Shown: positions 1 through 7,800 of the stretch, in pieces
Numbering within the stretch: position 1 is the stretch's first letter
Layout of the letters: each line of letters starts with the position of its first letter
NCBI GenBank assembly: GCA_015056585.1
Contig: SVFZ01000064.1
Location: 1-45,435, forward strand
DNA length: 45,435 bases
DNA from: Butyrivibrio sp.
GTDB taxonomy: Bacteria; Bacillota; Clostridia; Lachnospirales; Lachnospiraceae
Direction of reading: 5' to 3'
The notes under the pieces: generated by a model
What the model was told of the DNA's origin: nothing
The model's input: only the letters and a program-made list of their open reading frames with translations
The model's database searches: none
Translations under genes and position numbers: made by a program

Positions 1-54
1 TCGTACCAGTCAAAGCTGTATTCATATAGAGACAGATCCACAGTGCCTAGATAA
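1..54 (+). CDS. C-terminal end of an unidentified upstream gene (partial)
   Basis: Frame 1 is open from the left edge to a TAA at 52-54 and gives 17 residues ending in STVPR. The codons (CAG, AAG, CTG, TAC) match those preferred by neighbouring genes. Frame 2 is open further, to a stop at 122-124, but it runs through two hairpins and uses codons that are uncommon here, so it is less likely. Too little is visible to name a function. Its closeness to the next gene suggests a shared transcript. Confidence 0.35.
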   Translation, partial: SYQSKLYSYRDRSTVPR

Positions 55-80
55 ATATATCAGAAAAGTATTAGAAATAG

Positions 81-138
81 CCCAGAGAACCTGGGAGAAA
101 GGAATAATCCAATCACTTTTCTAACATGATTGGATTAT
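81..138 (+). promoter_or_regulatory. Two adjacent hairpins flanking a ribosome-binding-site-like motif
   Basis: CCCAG (81-85) pairs with CTGGG (91-95). ATAATCCAATCA (104-115) pairs perfectly over 12 bp with TGATTGGATTAT (127-138) around an 11-nt loop. The purine run GGGAGAAAGGA (93-103) lies between the two hairpins. It is 44 nt from the ATG at 148, but only 9 nt if the second hairpin is looped out. There is no other clear ribosome-binding site for the downstream gene. Confidence 0.6.
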
Positions 139-147
139 ACGTGCCAT

Positions 148-1242
148 ATGAAACATAAAACAAAAGAAAATGGCCGATATCGGAGACTATTTATAATGCT
201 CATTGCAGTGATGACCGTTGCGTTCGCCACAATCGCCGCAGTGGTGGTGTATGTGGATCCTTTTTTCCATTATCATGAGCCGCTTTCGGGATTTCCCTAC
301 ATAGTGGACAATCAGCTGAGCCAGAACCCGGGGATGGCACAGAACATGGCCTACAACGCCTGTATTATCGGCTCGTCCATGACGGTGAATTTTGACACGG
401 ATGATTTTAAGGACTTGATGGGACTTGATACGCTAAAGCTCAGCTACAGCGGGGCTTATCCCAAGGATGATTACAACATCTTATCAATTGTTTTTGACAA
501 AACCACGCGGGCAAGGGTAAAAAGACCTGTGGATGCAGTCTTTTTTGCCATGGATATCCCTGTAATGACGGGAGGCACAGAAGAAACCAAGTATCCAAGG
601 CCTGAATATCTCTATGACAAGAGTCTTTTAAATGATGTAAATTACGTGCTGAATAAGGATGTTTTGCTTCAGTATGTGCTAAGGCCAATGATCCAGAGAA
701 AAGGTTCGGACCTTTCGGAAATCTATTTTAGCTGGTGGACACCTGAGTATTACAATATCCAGTGGGTGATGCATACCTATGAGGAACCGGAAAAGGTCTC
801 AGATGAGACTAAAAAAGATGCTTTGATACCGCAGAGCGCAGTGAACCTGGATATCAATATCCTGCCCTTTGTAAGGGAAAATCCTGATACGCAGTTTTAT
901 TTCTTTTTCCCGCCCTACAGTATTCTCTACTGGCACAACGTGATGCGGGAGAACACCTTTGAGGCCACAATGGCACAGTATCAGTACGTGGCTGAGAGGC
1001 TTCTTGAATACGATAATGTGCATCTTTTCTACTTCCAGAATATGCCGGAAGTGACAGACTTAAACAACTATGCGGATTATTCCCATTACAAGCCGGATAT
1101 AAACCGCTATATGGTAGAATGTTTTAAGAGTGGAGAGCATGAAATAGAGTCTTCTGAGCAGATGAGTGATGAACTTCTCAAAATGCGTGGTATAATAGAT
1201 GAGTTTGATTTCGACGGATTGTTCTCGGTTGACTGGGGCTGA
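148..1242 (+). CDS. Membrane-anchored SGNH-like exported protein
   Basis: 364 residues. There is a basic N-terminus, one hydrophobic segment at about residues 15-35 (anchor or uncleaved signal), then a large extracytoplasmic part. The stretch CIIGSSMTVNF puts a candidate nucleophile serine at residue 76 or 77. Near the C-terminus NYADYSHY gives D310 and H313 in the D-x-x-H arrangement of SGNH block V. This fits a DltD- or AlgX-like acyl-transfer or esterase fold, but only these blocks are recognisable, so the assignment is structural rather than functional. ATG 148 was preferred to the in-frame TTG at 130 because that codon lies inside a perfect hairpin. The next gene starts 18 bp downstream, so both are probably co-transcribed. 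A role in acylating or deacylating a surface polymer is inferred from context. Confidence 0.6.
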   Translation: MKHKTKENGRYRRLFIMLIAVMTVAFATIAAVVVYVDPFFHYHEPLSGFPYIVDNQLSQNPGMAQNMAYNACIIGSSMTVNFDTDDFKDLMGLDTLKLSYSGAYPKDDYNILSIVFDKTTRARVKRPVDAVFFAMDIPVMTGGTEETKYPRPEYLYDKSLLNDVNYVLNKDVLLQYVLRPMIQRKGSDLSEIYFSWWTPEYYNIQWVMHTYEEPEKVSDETKKDALIPQSAVNLDINILPFVRENPDTQFYFFFPPYSILYWHNVMRENTFEATMAQYQYVAERLLEYDNVHLFYFQNMPEVTDLNNYADYSHYKPDINRYMVECFKSGEHEIESSEQMSDELLKMRGIIDEFDFDGLFSVDWG

Positions 1243-1260
1243 GACAAGAGGGGAGATAAA

Positions 1261-2265
1261 ATGAGAAATTCCAAAGATGATATGAGAAATTCAGAATCCA
1301 AGGGTAAATTTGACTTAAGTAATGTGCCGGTCTGGGTACATGTTTTGATAATAGGCATCATTGCAGCAGTTGTGATTTTTTCTATTGTGAAGCTGGTTAT
1401 TTGGAACGCCGGAACAGCTGAACTTGATAAGAGTGACAGTGGAAGCTTTGAAGTAGAGGTACTTGATCAGATCTTTTTACTGTCAGATGACAAAAAAGAA
1501 GGACATACCTTCGATGATGAAGAGACAATCCTGTTCCTTGGAAATGATGCGATTACATTCGATCAGGGAGAGACTTCTGTTACGGCCCAGATTTCATCAA
1601 AGCTTGGTGCAAACTGCATAAACTGCGGATATCCGGCATCTACTGTGGCACTGAAAAATGCAAATTATTCAGATGACTACCCCATGGATGCCTACAGCTT
1701 TTTTAACGTGGCAAATTGCATAGCAAGCGGCGATTACAGCTCGCTTGAGTCCAATGCCGGAAAGTTTGAGGATTACACCTATACCGGGTCAACAGACAGG
1801 CTTAAAAATGTTGATTTTGATAAGGTTGATACAATTGTTATTTTTTACAATGCCCAGGATTATATGAATCTCAGGATTGGCATGAATCCGGACAATGAGT
1901 TTGATCCCATCACATACCGCGGTGCTTTGAATGCCGGAATCAAGGCAATTCAGGATAAGTATCCATATATCCGCATTGTATGTATGTCCTTTACAATGTG
2001 CTACGCATTTGATTCTTCAGGGCAGATTGTAAGCGGCGACAGATACGATTTCGGAAACGGAAAGCTTACAACATACCTGCAGTTCATGATCGATGTATCA
2101 GGAGAAAGAGGCGTTTCCTTCATCGACAACTACTATGGCACAATCCATGAGGATAACAGCTCCGATTGGATGCTGGATAATATCCATGTAAATGCGAAGT
2201 GCAACGAATATGTGGCAGAGCATTTTGTCAGTGCAATTTATCCGGACGGACTTAAGGCGGAGTGA
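1261..2265 (+). CDS. Second SGNH-like exported protein, probable pseudoenzyme
   Basis: 334 residues. A transmembrane segment spans about residues 26-47 (VLIIGIIAAVVIFSIVKLVI), followed by an extracytoplasmic domain. ILFLGNDAITF at about residues 91-101 sits where SGNH hydrolases carry GDS, and NCGYPASTVA follows as in block II. DNIHVN near the C-terminus supplies D306 and H309 of block V. The serine of block I is missing: N95, D96 and A97 occupy the position. The protein therefore has the fold signature but probably not serine-hydrolase chemistry, and may bind or scaffold. The start follows a GGGGAG ribosome-binding site. A 62-bp gap without a recognisable terminator separates it from the DMT pair. 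Fold assignment is moderately secure; function is unknown. Confidence 0.6.
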   Translation: MRNSKDDMRNSESKGKFDLSNVPVWVHVLIIGIIAAVVIFSIVKLVIWNAGTAELDKSDSGSFEVEVLDQIFLLSDDKKEGHTFDDEETILFLGNDAITFDQGETSVTAQISSKLGANCINCGYPASTVALKNANYSDDYPMDAYSFFNVANCIASGDYSSLESNAGKFEDYTYTGSTDRLKNVDFDKVDTIVIFYNAQDYMNLRIGMNPDNEFDPITYRGALNAGIKAIQDKYPYIRIVCMSFTMCYAFDSSGQIVSGDRYDFGNGKLTTYLQFMIDVSGERGVSFIDNYYGTIHEDNSSDWMLDNIHVNAKCNEYVAEHFVSAIYPDGLKAE

Positions 2266-2327
2266 GGAAACTCTTGAATGTTTAATTCAGGAATGTATAA
2301 AAAGTTAGAATTATAGGAATATCAGAA

Positions 2328-2735
2328 ATGAAAAAGAAATCAAGAATAGCAGACTTTCTGCAGCTTCAGGGGGCGGTAGTCGTGTACTCCCTGTCGACGG
2401 TTGCAGCAAAGCTTGCATCGGAGCATGAGTTTTTGTCTTTTAAATATATATTTTTCTTTGGGCTGGAGTTCGTAATACTGGCTCTTTACGCCATCATATG
2501 GCAGCAGGTAATAAAAAAGTTCCAGCTGTCCATTGCTATAGCAAATAAGGCGACGACTCTTTTGTGGTCAATGCTTTGGAATTTTATCATCTTTTCTACA
2601 GGGATCACACCGTTTAAGGTGGTGGGAGTCCTGGTGGTGGTCCTTGGCGTTATCATAATGAATTCCGAGGCTTCTGCGGAAGAAGGACATCTGAGCGGGA
2701 GCAGCGAAAAGGCAGATAAGGAGGAGAAGGCATGA
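2328..2735 (+). CDS. Half-size DMT/EamA-like membrane protein, subunit 1
   Basis: 135 residues, mostly hydrophobic, with about four membrane segments and a charged cytoplasmic-like tail rich in Glu, Lys and Ser after residue 110. It ends its membrane part with FKVVGVLVVVLGVIIMNSE, the closing helix pattern (GxxLxxxGvxxM) of DMT/EamA and SMR proteins. Its TGA overlaps the ATG of the next gene (ATGA, 2732-2735), so the two are translationally coupled and probably form a heterodimer like ArnE/ArnF. In that family the cargo is an undecaprenyl-phosphate-linked sugar. This fits the following GT-C-like gene but is an inference; small-molecule efflux remains possible. Confidence 0.6.
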   Translation: MKKKSRIADFLQLQGAVVVYSLSTVAAKLASEHEFLSFKYIFFFGLEFVILALYAIIWQQVIKKFQLSIAIANKATTLLWSMLWNFIIFSTGITPFKVVGVLVVVLGVIIMNSEASAEEGHLSGSSEKADKEEKA

Positions 2736-3076
2736 TCAACATATTCTTTTTCCTTATGATGATCTCAGAGCTGATCGCGGCGTCATCACAGATGCTCCTT
2801 AAAAAGAGTGCGTCTAAGGAACATGGTTCGGTGATAAAAGAGTACCTGAATCCTTGGGTTATATGTGGCTACGGAATGCTCTTTTTATCAATGGTCATTA
2901 CGATTTTCTGCTATGACGGACTGGGCTACATGGGTGTAGTGGTCATGGAGCCGATCAACTACATCATAGTAATGGTGTTGTCCAGGCTTATCTTTAAAGA
3001 AAAGTTTACTAAGAGAAAAATGATCGGAGTTACCTGCATTGTAGTGGGAATTATGATTTTTTACGGACTGGGGTAA
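2732..3076 (+). CDS. Half-size DMT/EamA-like membrane protein, subunit 2
   Basis: 114 residues with four predicted membrane helices and almost no soluble part. It has the SMR/EamA pattern: a helix-1 glutamate (SELIAASSQMLLKKSA, about residues 12-27), a Gly-rich second helix, and a closing helix KRKMIGVTCIVVGIMIFYG. It overlaps the preceding gene by 4 bp and lies 18 bp before the polytopic protein. The pair resembles ArnE/ArnF or other half-DMT flippases that move lipid-linked sugars across the membrane. The alternative, a paired SMR multidrug exporter, is less consistent with the neighbours. Confidence 0.6.
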   Translation: MINIFFFLMMISELIAASSQMLLKKSASKEHGSVIKEYLNPWVICGYGMLFLSMVITIFCYDGLGYMGVVVMEPINYIIVMVLSRLIFKEKFTKRKMIGVTCIVVGIMIFYGLG

Positions 3077-3094
3077 TCGTAGCTGGAGAGGCTT

Positions 3095-4675
3095 ATGAAA
3101 AAAGTATTTATACAAAAGGTGATACTTCTGGCCGGCGTGATGCTGGGGGTGCTGTGCCTTGGATATATCGGGCTTTACAGCTATATTAATATTGCGCATT
3201 ATACCAGTGCTATGGAAGCGGATGTGGCTTCGGAAGCTGTTTTTGTGACATCTCTATACGACAACCATTTCATTGAGCCGGATACCTGGTACGAATCTAC
3301 GGCTTGTAGACTAATCTCATCGCCAAACTTTGCAGCGCTCATTTATCCGCTTGTTGGGAAAGATATGAATTTCGCCATGGGCATTTCCTGTAGCCTCTTG
3401 ATGGTAGGACTTGCTGTTGTGATGCTTTTATATTTCGGGCAGATTGGGCTCGGTGTAGGCGGGAGTCTTTCAGCACTTCTGCTTGTCTTTTGTCTTGGGA
3501 GCATTGATGGCGAATCACAAAAGATGCTGTTTCTGTTTGCATCGTATTATGTGAGCCACATTATTACGATGTTTCTGATACTGATGTTGTATAATCGTGC
3601 ACTTAAAGATGGCAAGGTTAACAGCATTATCTGGATCACTTCACTTTACATCGCATTTTTTAATGGAATACAGGGGATGCACGGGTGCATCTTCTGCTAT
3701 TTTCCTCTGATCGTGACCGAAGTACTTCGCATGCTGGTATACTTGGTAAAAGCTAAGAGGCAGCGTATGAGCGGAACCACAGAGACTTTTCTGCTAAAAA
3801 GACTGATCCAGCGATATGAGTTTTTGCTCTGGACAGTGGCAATGACTGCGTTAAGTTTATTTACAACGAAGATTTTTGGGGCGGGAAATGTAAGTACTAC
3901 AAGGAACTTACGACATGCGCCGGAGAAATTTGTGAGCGTTGTATGGCCACTTGTTTGCAGAGTCTTAAATTTCCAAGTATCTCCTGTGCTGGTCACACTT
4001 TTGGTGGCGGGAGCAATTGCAGGATACATTTGGACGATAAAGAGACTTCTTTCGGATGACCGGTTGGGAAATGCTTTTTTGTATTGGAGCACGCTTGCTT
4101 TTCCCATAAGTCTGGCATTGTGGATTTTCTTGAGTACGTTTACTACATTTGAAGCGGCATCCAGATATTACCTGAGTCTTATATTGGCTGTAAGTATCGG
4201 AAACGGGCTTTTGGTAAGCTGCCTTGGTGCAGCGAGTGTGCCGGTGTTGGCAATCATTATAGTATATGGGAGCACAACGCTGCCGATGCTGGAAAAAAAC
4301 TACATCGAAAACGACAGTTCTTTTGACACTTCAGCGTATAAGGCTGCGATCTGGATGATGGAAAATGGCTACGAGTACGGGTATTCGACCTTTGATCACG
4401 CCAATTACATCACGGCTATGGCTAACGACAGAGTAAAGGTGCGGGCTGTGAACAGCATGGATGACATGGAAGGCTGCAAGTGGCTTACAGACAGCGACTG
4501 GTATCCGCCTGTGAAAAGCACTGAGGGCGCTACATGCTATATTGTCACACCATATCTGATGGAAGACTTTGCGAATTTTATGAATCGCTATGAGCCTGAA
4601 GTTATCGAGGTTGGGCAGGCCGGTGATTACACAATTTATGTGATGGACCACGATTATACGGTTTGGGAGAGATAA
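3095..4675 (+). CDS. Polytopic membrane protein, candidate GT-C glycosyltransferase
   Basis: 526 residues with roughly nine to eleven hydrophobic segments between residues 5 and 400, then a C-terminal soluble domain of about 125 residues. The first outer loop has an acidic motif, EADVASEAVFV, followed by EPDTWYESTACRL. An acidic pair in the first extracytoplasmic loop is typical of GT-C enzymes using polyprenyl-phosphate sugars, but no specific family could be confirmed by eye. The start has a GGAGAGG ribosome-binding site (3085-3091). As the last gene of a run with a DMT pair and SGNH-like proteins, it is a good candidate for adding a sugar from a flipped lipid carrier to an external polymer. 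Confidence 0.5.
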   Translation: MKKVFIQKVILLAGVMLGVLCLGYIGLYSYINIAHYTSAMEADVASEAVFVTSLYDNHFIEPDTWYESTACRLISSPNFAALIYPLVGKDMNFAMGISCSLLMVGLAVVMLLYFGQIGLGVGGSLSALLLVFCLGSIDGESQKMLFLFASYYVSHIITMFLILMLYNRALKDGKVNSIIWITSLYIAFFNGIQGMHGCIFCYFPLIVTEVLRMLVYLVKAKRQRMSGTTETFLLKRLIQRYEFLLWTVAMTALSLFTTKIFGAGNVSTTRNLRHAPEKFVSVVWPLVCRVLNFQVSPVLVTLLVAGAIAGYIWTIKRLLSDDRLGNAFLYWSTLAFPISLALWIFLSTFTTFEAASRYYLSLILAVSIGNGLLVSCLGAASVPVLAIIIVYGSTTLPMLEKNYIENDSSFDTSAYKAAIWMMENGYEYGYSTFDHANYITAMANDRVKVRAVNSMDDMEGCKWLTDSDWYPPVKSTEGATCYIVTPYLMEDFANFMNRYEPEVIEVGQAGDYTIYVMDHDYTVWER

Positions 4676-4679
4676 AAAT

Positions 4680-4708
4680 TTGTGTTAAACGGCCCTTTAG
4701 CATATAAT
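4680..4708 (+). promoter_or_regulatory. Sigma-A-type promoter of the muramidase gene
   Basis: TTGTGT (4680-4685), 17-bp spacer, perfect TATAAT (4703-4708). It starts 5 bp after the stop of the preceding gene and about 100 bp before the muramidase start, implying a separate transcript. Confidence 0.65.
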
Positions 4709-4755
4709 TGGTATGATTAAATGCAGGAAATACAACATATTGTAATATAGTTTTT

Positions 4756-4795
4756 GGGGAGAAAGGCGTATCCGGGCGATTTGCTATAACCGGAT
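4756..4795 (+). other. Leader purine motif plus hairpin
   Basis: GGGGAGAAAGG (4756-4766) is followed by the hairpin ATCCGG (4770-4775)/CCGGAT (4790-4795). The same order, purine run then hairpin, occurs at 93-138. Here a normal GAGG ribosome-binding site follows at 4801-4804, so the hairpin is not needed to set spacing. Confidence 0.4.
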
Positions 4796-4809
4796 CACAT
4801 GAGGTTTGT

Positions 4810-7800
4810 ATGAAAAAGATTTTTGGGATGAGAAAACACAGGGACAGAGATCGTGAGCTTGATAAGCGCTACCGCGATGAGCTTGAAGAGTACGAAGACG
4901 ATTTCTATGAAGATGATTATCCGGATGATGAGGACTTCGAGGACGATGATTTCTCAGATGAGGATTATCGTGATGATGAAGATTACGCAGATGAAGACTA
5001 TCGGGATGAGGATGATTACTCAGACGACGAGAGGCTTTCGGATGAAAGATATTCAGATGAAGAAGACATTGCAGAGGATGACGAAGAATATCCTGAAGAT
5101 GTAGACTCAGAGCGTGATGCAGGCGATGACCTCGATTATGAAGATGACGATCGTGATTATGCAGAAGATGATCGAGACTATGCTGAAGACGATCGAGATT
5201 ATGCGGAAGATGAGCGTGATTTCGTCGACGATGATCATGAGTATGTTGAAAACGGTCGTAACCACGCTAATGATAGATATTCTGACGAGGAGTATCCTGA
5301 GGAAAATGAATATCCTGAGGACGAAGAGAACTACGAAGATGAAAACTATGACTCAGAATACCCTGAGGAAGGCGAAGATTACCTTGAGGATAAGGATAAC
5401 TACGAGGATGAAGACTATAATTCCGACTATCCTGAGGACGATGAAGACTTCGAAGATGAAGACTACGACCGCGAATATTATGATGATCGATACGAGGACG
5501 AATACGGGAATGAGTACCCTTATGAGGACTACGACAGGGATAATCGTCGCGGAGCAATGAGAAAGAGTCGCCGTGATCACAGGAGAGATGACGACGAAGA
5601 ATCTGTAGGAGCAAAGATCCTTGCGTTTATAGGTAGAACTTCAGCTGTTGAGAGAATTGCAGCTGTTTTTGCGTTGCTTATTCTGGCAGGAGGAATTGCA
5701 ACAGCATCTTTCTATGCGACAGCTCTGAACGGCAACAAGCAGCTGGAGAGCTTTAACGACATAGGCTTGAACCTCACAGAAACAGAGATGGTGGGTAAAA
5801 GCGGACTTATTGCAGTTGCGGATGCTGAGAAGGCTCGTGCAATGGCAGCACAGTTTGTTGCTGAAGAGCCGGAAGAAGAGGAAGAAATTGAAGTAGCTGA
5901 CGATGCTGAAGACGTGACGATCAAGATGACTGTCACAAGTATTAAGAGCGATATCAAAGTAAAGTTCATCAATTCAGCTACGGGAAAGCTTGTAGCAAAT
6001 TTACCGCTTGAAATAGATGTTGTCGGACCTGACGGAAATACTGTTATGTATAATGACCATGATCAGGACGGAATCATTTATAAGAAAGACATTACAAAGG
6101 GTGAATACAAGGTAACTCCAAGAGCTCTCCCTTCAGGCTACGAGAATTACAAGCTAGAGCTATCTTCAAAGTCCGTAACGGTAAAAGACACTGTTGAGAT
6201 GAAGGCAGTTGACGTCAGCAACGAGGTTAAAAAGGAGTCTCAGGTCAACGTTGCCAAAGAGGATACTCAGGTAAAAACAGAAGTTGAGTCTGTCCTTAAG
6301 GATACAGTTGAGTGGGTTGAGAGCACCAAGACAGCTCTTGGCGAAAAGGGTGACGGCAGCTACTCTTTCGAAGAAGTCAGCAAAGACAAGATTCCTAATC
6401 CCGGAAGCGCATCTATGGTTGGAACCAGAAGGTGGATGCTTGCAGAATTAAAGAATAGTAGACCTGCATTAGCATTTCTTACAGGTAATGTGGAAAATAA
6501 GGATGTATCGGTATCTCCAAATAGCATAGAGCTTAAGGTGGGAGAGCACGAAAATATTTCTGTCAAAGTTGGTGGGGAAGAGGTAGACGCCAATTTAACA
6601 TCAGATAGTGATTGCGTTGAGATTGACGGAAAAAAAATAACAGCTATAAAAGCCGGATCAGCAACTATTAAAGTTGATGTTTCTGGTGCAGAAACAAAAA
6701 CTATTGAAGTTAAAGTTGAAGAAGACAAGATTAGTATCTCTGCAAATCAAGAAATGACAGAGGGTGAAACTCAGGTAGTGTCTATCTCCGGAACAAGCGC
6801 AGATGTAAAGCTTGAATCAAGTGACAACAGCGTTGTTTCAGTTTCAGATAAAACAATTAAGGCCGAAAAAGCTGGTACTGCTACAATCAAAGCAACAGGC
6901 GATAACTGCGAACCGGATGAAGTCACTATTACTGTAAAGGCAAAAGAGAAGGAAAAAGAAAACTTTTCTGTTAACGGTAATACTGTGAATGTAAAGGTTG
7001 GTGAGAGTGCGTCAATAGGCGCATCAGCTTCATCCTCCATCAGCTATAAGTCTCAGGATGAGAATATTGCAACTGTTGACGGAAGCGGAAATGTAAAAGG
7101 TGTAAAAGAAGGAAATACAAAAATCACATTAACTGCAGAAGGTTACAATGACGGAACAGTAAATGTAAAGGTTGACCTTAAGGATATGAAGATTGAGATT
7201 TCAAGTAATACTGTAAAGGTCGGTGATAATGCTCAGATTAAGGTTTCTGAACCTTCCAAGGTTACATTTACATCTGAAAATAGTGATATCGCTACAGTTG
7301 ATCCAAACGGTAAGGTTACAGGCGTAAAAGAGGGAACAGCAAAAATAACTGTTAAGGCAGATGGGTACAAGGATGCATCATTTGATGTTACTGTAACCAA
7401 AGCTGATCTTAAGACAATGACTGTTGAGCCGTCTCCAGTAAAAGTGAATGTCAGTGAGAGTGTTTCGCTCAAAGTTACAGGACCGGAAGCAGGTAAAGCT
7501 ACGTTTTCTTCTAAAGATAGTAATATTGCAAAAGTAGAAACAGATGGTAAGATTACAGGCGTATCTGTCGGTAATACCATTATCACAGTTAAATCAGAAG
7601 GATATACTGATGTTCCAGTAAACGTCGAAGTTCTTGCAAAAGAAGGTAATCCTGTTCCAATGGCAATCACCAAGATCAATATTGTTGAAGGCCAAAAGAT
7701 TAAGATTTCTGCCAAGGACGCAAATATTTCGATCAGATTAAAATCTGAAAACACAGGAATTGCTTCTATTTCTGACAACACAACTATTGTCGGTGCCGGA

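Noticed and set aside
2..124. Frame 2 open from the left edge to a TAA at 122-124 as the end of an upstream gene
   Set aside because: It runs through two hairpins (81-95 and the left arm at 104-115) and uses codons such as CTA, ATA and CAA that are uncommon in neighbouring genes. Frame 1, ending at 54, fits local codon use better, though certainty is low.
130..147. TTG at 130 as the start of the first complete gene
   Set aside because: The codon lies inside the right arm of a perfect 12-bp hairpin and has no ribosome-binding site. ATG 148 was preferred.
7233..7781. Minus-strand open frame within the Ig-like repeats of the muramidase gene
   Set aside because: Low-complexity Ser/Thr/Val translation that follows from codon bias in the repeats. 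The plus-strand gene explains the sequence.
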